Shown: one piece after another, positions 24,361 through 29,004 of the stretch
How positions within the stretch are numbered: the first letter of the stretch is position 1
How the letters are laid out: each line of letters starts with the position of its first letter
Assembly: GCA_020355985.1 (NCBI GenBank)
Contig: CP070628.1
Coordinates: 1,383,896 to 1,412,899, forward strand
Source: Nitrospirota bacterium
GTDB lineage: Bacteria > Nitrospirota > Nitrospiria > Nitrospirales > UBA8639
Direction: 5' to 3'
Length of the DNA stretch: 29,004 bases
Notes under the pieces: model-generated
The model's input: the letters and a program-made list of their open reading frames with translations, nothing else
Database searches by the model: none
Told to the model about the DNA's origin: nothing
Program-made: the position numbers and the translations under genes

Positions 24361-24837
24361 TCATTTTTTAATTCTAGCTTCGACCACATAGTCGCGAAGA
24401 CCACCGACTTTGGTCATGAGTTCATCAAATTCTTTTTGAGGAACCTTGAATTCTTTTAAAGTCGTACCTAAGTGACCGGCGACGATATCGAATTCTTTAT
24501 CGGTAACCCCCAGGCCGACATGGGCCTCGGCTAATGGGCGATTGATTTTTTTGCAAGGACCGCCGGTATTCGCACACATCAGGTTCTTATTTTTTTGCCT
24601 CAATTGGTTTCGTGTATCCGTGCCCATGCCCACAAAAAATCGTCCGACGACCGGATCCTCCCATACTTTTATGAGAAAGACGTCGACGACAGCTGAGATC
24701 GCATCATATCCACCAAGACGTTCATACAATGAACGATTGGTCTCAGCCAGACTAAGACTGGAAGTGGTGCCGATAAGAGCAAAGAACAGGATCAAAAATA
24801 ATGATCTGCCAAAAAGTCCGATGCGACGTGTCTTCAT
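24361..24837 (-). CDS. Exported group 1 truncated haemoglobin
   Basis: A 158-aa globin of the truncated group 1 (trHbN/GlbN) family with an N-terminal signal peptide (MKTRRIGLFGRSLFLILFFAL, likely cut after SLSLA), so it should work outside the cytoplasm. The proximal haem histidine is His106 in AEAHVGLGV, followed by the family's IVAGHL. The B10 position, usually Tyr (KFY pattern), is Leu55 (VFLIKV). Two cysteines (Cys88, Cys95) near TGGPC could form a disulfide after export. ATG 24837 is chosen because AAGGAG lies six bases upstream; a longer frame would bury the signal peptide. It converges on the CobW gene with a 9-base gap. NO or O2 chemistry is the family role. Confidence 0.87.
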   Translation of the reverse strand: MKTRRIGLFGRSLFLILFFALIGTTSSLSLAETNRSLYERLGGYDAISAVVDVFLIKVWEDPVVGRFFVGMGTDTRNQLRQKNKNLMCANTGGPCKKINRPLAEAHVGLGVTDKEFDIVAGHLGTTLKEFKVPQKEFDELMTKVGGLRDYVVEARIKK

Positions 24838-25129
24838 TTCGTTCTCCTTGTTATTTTCTCTGGCAGTCTCCTGCCATGGTAGTTCCCTAAAAAACCGCTG
24901 CTCATTGATAGTGTTCAAATGACATATTGCACATTCATGGTCATGATAACAAATCCCTTGTTCAATTCGCTGCCTCGAAGCGGTTCAAAATAAATCCTAT
25001 TATAGTACTACCACGGCGACGGTTCCCTTTTGCCTCATTCCTGTTGATGCCGAGACAGGTTAATCACTTTGAGCCCGGTTGCGATAAAAGTGGTGAGAGG
25101 GACTGATGCGGTATCGCGGTGCTGATCCG
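24838..25129. other. Intergenic region upstream of the truncated haemoglobin gene
   Basis: These 292 bases separate the haemoglobin and pentapeptide-repeat genes, both on the minus strand. The haemoglobin promoter should lie here, since the gap is too long for tight coupling. The half near 25025-25129 stays open in one minus-strand frame for about 30 codons, with no convincing start, so I do not call a gene. Confidence 0.35.
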
Positions 25130-25792
25130 TCAAAATGATGGTTCTTCGAAAAGGTGGTGATGGTCCTTTTGAAGTTGGTCTTTGAGTTCCTGATCGAGTT
25201 GAGTGTGGTAAAGGGTTTTGGCTTTGGCCAGGAGATCGGTGGAAACGTTGGTTGCGCCCAGCAGGTTGGCTTCTTGGATAATCGCTCCGGTGAGGGATGT
25301 ATCCTGAAGGGAGGCACCTTGGAGGTTGGCGTGAATCAATTTGGCTTCACGCAAATCGGTGAGATGCAATTTAGTTTTGGAAAGATTGGCACCGGTGAGG
25401 TTGGCCCAGGGGAGTGAGGCTCTCGTGAGATTGGACCCTTCTAAATTTGCACCTTCCAAATTGCAAGCAATTAAGCCAGTCGCGGAAAGGTCTACTCTGA
25501 CCATGGTGGCATAGGAGAGATTGGCTTTGATGAAATTCGCTTCGAGTATGTCGGCTTCTGTGAAGTTGGCTCTGGTCAGATTGGCTTCGGTGAGATTAGC
25601 GCGAAAGAGATAGGCATCGGAAAGGTCGACGCCCTCCAGGTTGGCGTGACTTAAATTGAGGCCTGTAAAGTCGTAACCGGAGAGATCGGCCCCACTGAGG
25701 TCTGGCTGCGGTGATTGGGAATTACGACGGAATTTATTCCATTCTTCGACTCCACCGTCGATCAACCGTTGAACGTGTTCGGGATTCGCCAT
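25130..25792 (-). CDS. Pentapeptide-repeat protein
   Basis: A 220-aa cytoplasmic protein. Residues from about 31 to 177 are roughly 29 tandem A(D/N)LxX pentapeptides (for example NLTEANLTRANFTEAD), which fold as a right-handed quadrilateral beta-helix. The first 30 residues contain a short non-repeat head (HVQRLIDGGVEEWNKFRR) and the last 40 form a charged helix-like tail. Proteins with this fold include DNA mimics such as Qnr and MfpA and many of unknown role; the sequence alone does not choose. It begins 58 bases after hflC ends and probably belongs to the hflKC transcript. No strong ribosome site is seen. Confidence 0.85.
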   Translation of the reverse strand: MANPEHVQRLIDGGVEEWNKFRRNSQSPQPDLSGADLSGYDFTGLNLSHANLEGVDLSDAYLFRANLTEANLTRANFTEADILEANFIKANLSYATMVRVDLSATGLIACNLEGANLEGSNLTRASLPWANLTGANLSKTKLHLTDLREAKLIHANLQGASLQDTSLTGAIIQEANLLGATNVSTDLLAKAKTLYHTQLDQELKDQLQKDHHHLFEEPSF

Positions 25793-25850
25793 GTGCTAGA
25801 AGACGGAGAGCGTCAGAGAGGCAATAATTGGGCGGAGTGGAGGTTATCTC

Positions 25851-26708
25851 CTAGCGTTTTTTGAGGAATTTGAGGAATTCGGAGTCTGGCGTGAGAACCA
25901 TGGTGGTATCTTGGGCAAATGTTTTCTTATAGGCTTCCATGGACCGGACAAATTCAAAAAACTTCGGCCCCTGTTTGTACGCATCAGCATAAGTTTTATA
26001 GGCTTTGGCTTCCCCTTCGCCTCGAAGCTCTTGGGACGTCTTATAGGCTTCAGCCAAAATAATTTCTTTATCTTTCTCGGCCTCAGATCTGATTTTCTGC
26101 GCTTCTTCCTCACCTTCCGCACGGTATTGCTTGGCCTGACGTTCCCGTTCGGCCTGCATCCGTTGGAAAATGGCTTTTTCATTTTGTTCTGGCAGGTCGG
26201 CGCGTTTGATTCGTACGTCTAAGACTTCTAAACCATAAACCGACGCTTTTTCATTGGATCGATCGGAGACAAGTTTCATGATCAACGCTCTGTTGGCCGA
26301 GACAATTTCTGCGAGTTCATGCCGCCCCAGTTCAACCCGAAGTTCTGAATAAATAATGTCATCTAAGCGTTGGAGGGCGCCTCGTTGCGTCTGAAATGCT
26401 TGATAGACCTTCAACGGATCCACAATCCGCCATTTGGCGAAGTTGTCAATGACCATGGATTTTTTATCACTGGTAATGACATCTCGGGCCGGAGCATCAT
26501 AATCCAAGAACCGTTTATCAAAAAAGGTGACTTGGTGATAGAAGGGAATTTTAAATTTGAGACCTGGCTCTGTGATTGTCCGTTGTGGTTTTCCTAAGGC
26601 CACCACAATAGCTGATTCCGTTAAATCGACGACGAAAAATGGGGAAAGTCCCAACGTAATGAGTAGCCCCAATACTAAAACGACACCAAGGATGAGATTA
26701 CTTTTCAT
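25851..26708 (-). CDS. hflC: HflC, modulator of FtsH protease
   Basis: HflC is an SPFH/band-7 membrane protein. With HflK it forms a periplasmic cage around the FtsH protease and modulates membrane protein turnover. One N-terminal transmembrane helix lies at about 4-25 (LILGVVLVLGLLITLGLSPFFVV). The SPFH domain follows, with RFLDYDAPARDVITSDKK, WRIVDPLKVYQAF and VYGLEVLDVRIKRADLP. A long charged coiled coil covers about 185-250 (RMQAERERQAKQYRAEGEEEAQKIR). At 285 aa it is shorter than the Escherichia coli protein (about 334). Its ATG overlaps the hflK stop by four bases, which indicates translational coupling. Confidence 0.93.
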   Translation of the reverse strand: MKSNLILGVVLVLGLLITLGLSPFFVVDLTESAIVVALGKPQRTITEPGLKFKIPFYHQVTFFDKRFLDYDAPARDVITSDKKSMVIDNFAKWRIVDPLKVYQAFQTQRGALQRLDDIIYSELRVELGRHELAEIVSANRALIMKLVSDRSNEKASVYGLEVLDVRIKRADLPEQNEKAIFQRMQAERERQAKQYRAEGEEEAQKIRSEAEKDKEIILAEAYKTSQELRGEGEAKAYKTYADAYKQGPKFFEFVRSMEAYKKTFAQDTTMVLTPDSEFLKFLKKR

Positions 26709-27727
26709 TGTGCGCCACCTCCACGAGTTTTGCTGAGCCGATCTAAGGGAAGATAGGGCAACACGTTTTTCGCGGCGTTGGAATCAAGAATGATTTTTTC
26801 AGTATTGGAAAGGACTTCTTCCATGGTTTCGATATACACGCGTTTACTAATCACGTCTTTTCCTTGCTTGTATTCTTTTAATGTTTGAAGGAAGTGATTG
26901 GCTTCCCCTTCGGAACGGCTAATTCTGGCTTGGGCGTAGGCTTTGGCTTGATTGATTTCTTGAGCGGCTTCCCCCTTGGCTCTTGGAATGAGGTCATTCC
27001 GGAAGCCATGTGCCTGATTGATCAATTTTTCCCGATCTTCCTTTGCGCTAGCAACATCTTTGAAGGCGGCAGCCACTGCTTCAGGGGGATTCACGTCCTG
27101 GAGTTGAATGGTGGCGATCTGTACACCAGCTTGGTATTGATCGAGAATGCCCTGGAGTAAAACCTGGGCATTTTGTTGAATTTCGGCTTTCCCGACGGTC
27201 AAGGCCTCATCAATTTTACTTTTGCCGATGACTTCGCGCATGGCAGCTTCAGCGGAATTATGAATGGTGTTTTCCACATTGGCGACTTGGTAGAGATAAT
27301 TTTTCGCGTCTTTAATTTTATATTGGACGATAAATTCCAGTGAGAGAATATTCATATCTCCAGTCAACATCAGGGCTTCTCGAGGAACGAATCGGGTGCG
27401 TCCCCGGTCTGTTCGGAAGCCGACTTCCACGCGATGCAGTTTTTCAACTTTTGGGGTATCGACCGTTTCAGCAAAGGGAATCTTAAAATGGGGGCCAGGC
27501 TCGACCAGCCGGACGATATCCCCGAATCGCTTCACCAAGCCTTGTTCGTCGGGCGCGACAATAAAGACGGCTTGCCAGAGGGCTAAGACGGCTATCACAA
27601 TATAGATGACGGATTTAAAGCCTCGTCCTGGAACGAGATTTTTGATTGAATCTTGTGCTTTGCGTAGGGCTTCATCGAGGGGATCTTGCCCGCTTCCGCC
27701 CCATGGATCTTTAGGTTCCCATGCCAT
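26705..27727 (-). CDS. hflK: HflK, modulator of FtsH protease
   Basis: HflK is the partner of HflC in the membrane HflKC complex. The N-terminus is a short Gly- and Pro-containing cytoplasmic segment (PKDPWGGSGQDPLDEALRKAQD). One transmembrane helix lies at about 38-57, then the SPFH domain starts at FIVAPDEQGLVKRFGDIVRLVEPGPHFKIP. DRGRTRFVPREALMLTGDMNI, IATIQLQDVNPPEAV and a coiled-coil region follow. The length of 340 aa is on the short side because the glycine-rich head is small. It is divergent from the rluE-like gene, so the 27728-27888 gap holds both promoters. ftsH is not in this window. Confidence 0.94.
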   Translation of the reverse strand: MAWEPKDPWGGSGQDPLDEALRKAQDSIKNLVPGRGFKSVIYIVIAVLALWQAVFIVAPDEQGLVKRFGDIVRLVEPGPHFKIPFAETVDTPKVEKLHRVEVGFRTDRGRTRFVPREALMLTGDMNILSLEFIVQYKIKDAKNYLYQVANVENTIHNSAEAAMREVIGKSKIDEALTVGKAEIQQNAQVLLQGILDQYQAGVQIATIQLQDVNPPEAVAAAFKDVASAKEDREKLINQAHGFRNDLIPRAKGEAAQEINQAKAYAQARISRSEGEANHFLQTLKEYKQGKDVISKRVYIETMEEVLSNTEKIILDSNAAKNVLPYLPLDRLSKTRGGGAQ

Positions 27728-27888
27728 AAGTAAGTCCTGTTAGTTGAAGTCGAGAAGGTATGATATGCATGCTGTGGTGTGCAATTCTCCTTCAAGTTAA
27801 CAGAAAATTTTTGATGGGGCAATCAAAAGGAACAAAATGCGCCTTGCTTGCCTCTCTTGTTACTTGTAGGAAGCAGGCTAAATGGCTG

Positions 27889-28500
27889 ATGTCAGTACCG
27901 CACCCGATGAAAAACAAACCTAGAGACGCTCATCAGCATGTGGTCTTTCATAAACCCTATGGAGTTCTTTCAAAATTTACCGATGCGGAAGATCGTCCAA
28001 CGTTGGGCGCGTATGTCAGTGTGCCGCATGTCTATCCTGCCGGTCGATTAGATATGGATAGTGAAGGCCTGCTATTTTTGACGTCCGATGGAGATCTTGC
28101 AACCCGGTTAACCTCACCGTCGTACAAAGTTCCCAAGACGTATTTGGTGCAAGTTGAGCGTATTCCTGACGAAGCAGCCCTTGTTCAACTACGGTGTGGA
28201 GTTCTTGTGAAAGGCAAGCGGACACGGCCAGCCACGGTGCAGCTCCTTTCCCAAGCGCCGAGGGTTCATCCACGTCCGGTCCCCATTCGTTTTCGAAAGT
28301 CAGTGCCGACCGTGTGGTTGCGTATGGAAATCCATGAAGGGATGAATCGGCAAATCCGCCGGATGACCGCTCAAGTTGGGCATCCGACCCTGCGAGTGAT
28401 TCGCGTGGCTATTGGGGCAATTCGATTGGGAGCCTTGGCCCCAGGAGAATGGCGAATTCCTAGCGTCAGCGAAATCAAAAATTTGCTTAAACCCATTTGA
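27889..28500 (+). CDS. rluE: 23S rRNA pseudouridine synthase, RluE-like (RsuA family)
   Basis: A pseudouridine synthase related to RluE, which modifies U2457 of 23S rRNA in Escherichia coli. Recognisable parts are HKPYGVLSKFTD at the start, the catalytic Asp in AGRLDMDSEGLL (Asp55 from this start), KTYLVQVERIP, the RluE-like pair PIRFRKSVPTVWL and EGMNRQIRRMTAQVGHPTLRVIR, and PGEWR near the end. There is no N-terminal S4 domain, as in RluE. The frame is open back to 27760, but the homologous part begins near residue 16 here. ATG 27889 and ATG 27907 are both plausible; neither has a strong ribosome site. Confidence 0.85.
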   Translation: MSVPHPMKNKPRDAHQHVVFHKPYGVLSKFTDAEDRPTLGAYVSVPHVYPAGRLDMDSEGLLFLTSDGDLATRLTSPSYKVPKTYLVQVERIPDEAALVQLRCGVLVKGKRTRPATVQLLSQAPRVHPRPVPIRFRKSVPTVWLRMEIHEGMNRQIRRMTAQVGHPTLRVIRVAIGAIRLGALAPGEWRIPSVSEIKNLLKPI

Positions 28501-28907
28501 AGTCTTCAGAGCTTGGTGGGAGGAGAAGGCGGTAAACGTTAAAGAAAAACGTTATGAATAAGGGTAAATACCTTGAACATTAACCTTCAGGCAGGTACAA
28601 TGAGGTCCTCTTCATTTACAATATTTAGGGTAGTACGTTCAGTCACAGTACTACATATTACCTTTATCACGCGGTGTCGTTATTTATTCTGACCGGTTTA
28701 GAACCACCCCCCACGTCATATTTTGTCTCCAAGGCTATCTGACCTCATTAAAGTGAGAGAATGACAATAAGATGGAGTATTGTGTTGGGGCCACGATCTC
28801 GTTCAATGCCTTAATTTTTTATGCGGTTAACAATGGGTTGCCGTTTTGATCAATGTAACCTCTCGAGTTTTTTCACTTAAAAATACATATATGGAGATCT
28901 TTTCAAC
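28501..28907. other. Intergenic region between rluE and a truncated downstream gene
   Basis: This gap of about 407 bases holds no gene I can support. Its clearest element is the perfect inverted repeat at 28630-28654. AAACGTTA occurs twice within 20 bases near 28535-28556. A ribosome site (TGGAGAT) for the next gene lies at the end. Confidence 0.4.
28630..28654. promoter_or_regulatory. Perfect 7-bp inverted repeat, candidate operator
   Basis: GTAGTAC (28630-28636) and GTACTAC (28648-28654) flank an 11-base spacer. The centre-to-centre spacing is about 18 bases, fitting a dimeric regulator bound on one DNA face. It lies about 255 bases upstream of the next start and 130 after rluE. No T-run follows, which argues against a terminator. 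Confidence 0.35.
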
Positions 28908-29004
28908 ATGGCGGTAACGATAACTCTAGTCCTCTCACTTCTGGGATTGGTCATCGCGTTTTACTACTCTTCCTCGGTCAACAAAATCCCCATTGATATG
29001 GGGG
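28908..29004 (+). CDS. Membrane protein, N-terminal 32 codons only (cut by window edge)
   Basis: A new ORF starts at ATG 28908 with a good ribosome site (GGAGAT) and runs off the window. The 32 visible residues are one hydrophobic helix (MAVTITLVLSLLGLVIAFYY) followed by SSSVNKIPIDMG. The layout resembles the first helix and loop of membrane-bound proton-pumping pyrophosphatases. That would fit the energetics of an rTCA autotroph, but too little is visible to call it. Confidence 0.55.
   Translation, partial: MAVTITLVLSLLGLVIAFYYSSSVNKIPIDMG

Noticed and set aside
27760..27888. N-terminal 43 codons of the longest rluE frame.
   Set aside because: They contain no part of the pseudouridine synthase fold and have low similarity to coding sequence. 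They overlap the region that must hold the divergent hflK promoter.
1..29004. CRISPR arrays, insertion sequences, prophage genes and toxin-antitoxin or defence islands.
   Set aside because: I looked for regularly spaced repeats, transposase motifs, integrases and paired small genes on both strands and saw none. The repeats present are short and unrelated to each other.

Overview
The window looks like chromosomal DNA of an autotrophic member of the Nitrospirota, most likely a Nitrospira-type nitrite oxidiser. The main reason is a split ATP-citrate lyase (AclB of 398 aa, AclA of 608 aa) at the head of a block of reductive TCA (rTCA) cycle genes. Base composition looks balanced rather than GC-rich, which would suit a marine-type Nitrospira better than the GC-rich sewage lineages. 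Both the organism and the lineage are inferences from gene content and eye-judged composition, not from a marker gene.

Region 1 (1-10031, all +) is a seven-gene rTCA operon: aclB, aclA, aconitase, an iron-sulfur subunit and a flavoprotein subunit of a fumarate reductase-like enzyme, sucC and sucD. These cover citrate cleavage, the citrate/isocitrate step, fumarate reduction and succinyl-CoA formation. The fumarate reductase pair is unusual. It has no membrane anchor genes, Asn replaces the usual FAD-linking His, the flavoprotein has a long N-terminal extension and a short C-terminus, and the iron-sulfur subunit carries two complete four-cysteine cluster motifs.

Region 2 (10032-15531) is a looser, accessory-looking stretch. 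It holds a DEDDy 3'-5' exonuclease, a large lipoprotein of the phospholipase D/cardiolipin synthase superfamily on the minus strand, a decayed partial copy of the exonuclease on the far side of that lipoprotein gene, and slyD. Several perfect inverted repeats and probable gene debris lie between them.

Region 3 (15532-24351) holds recQ (-), then on the + strand a STAS protein, an aminopeptidase P, an unrecognised 101-aa protein, a TraB/PrgY-family membrane protein, a SIMPL-domain exported protein and a CobW-type G3E GTPase. A small zinc-ribbon ORF lies on the minus strand at 22373-22561.

Region 4 (24361-29004) has an exported group 1 truncated haemoglobin, a pentapeptide-repeat protein and the hflK-hflC pair on the minus strand. 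A divergent rluE-like pseudouridine synthase follows, and then the first 32 codons of a membrane protein cut off by the window edge. I saw no rRNA, complete tRNA, CRISPR array, insertion sequence or prophage gene.
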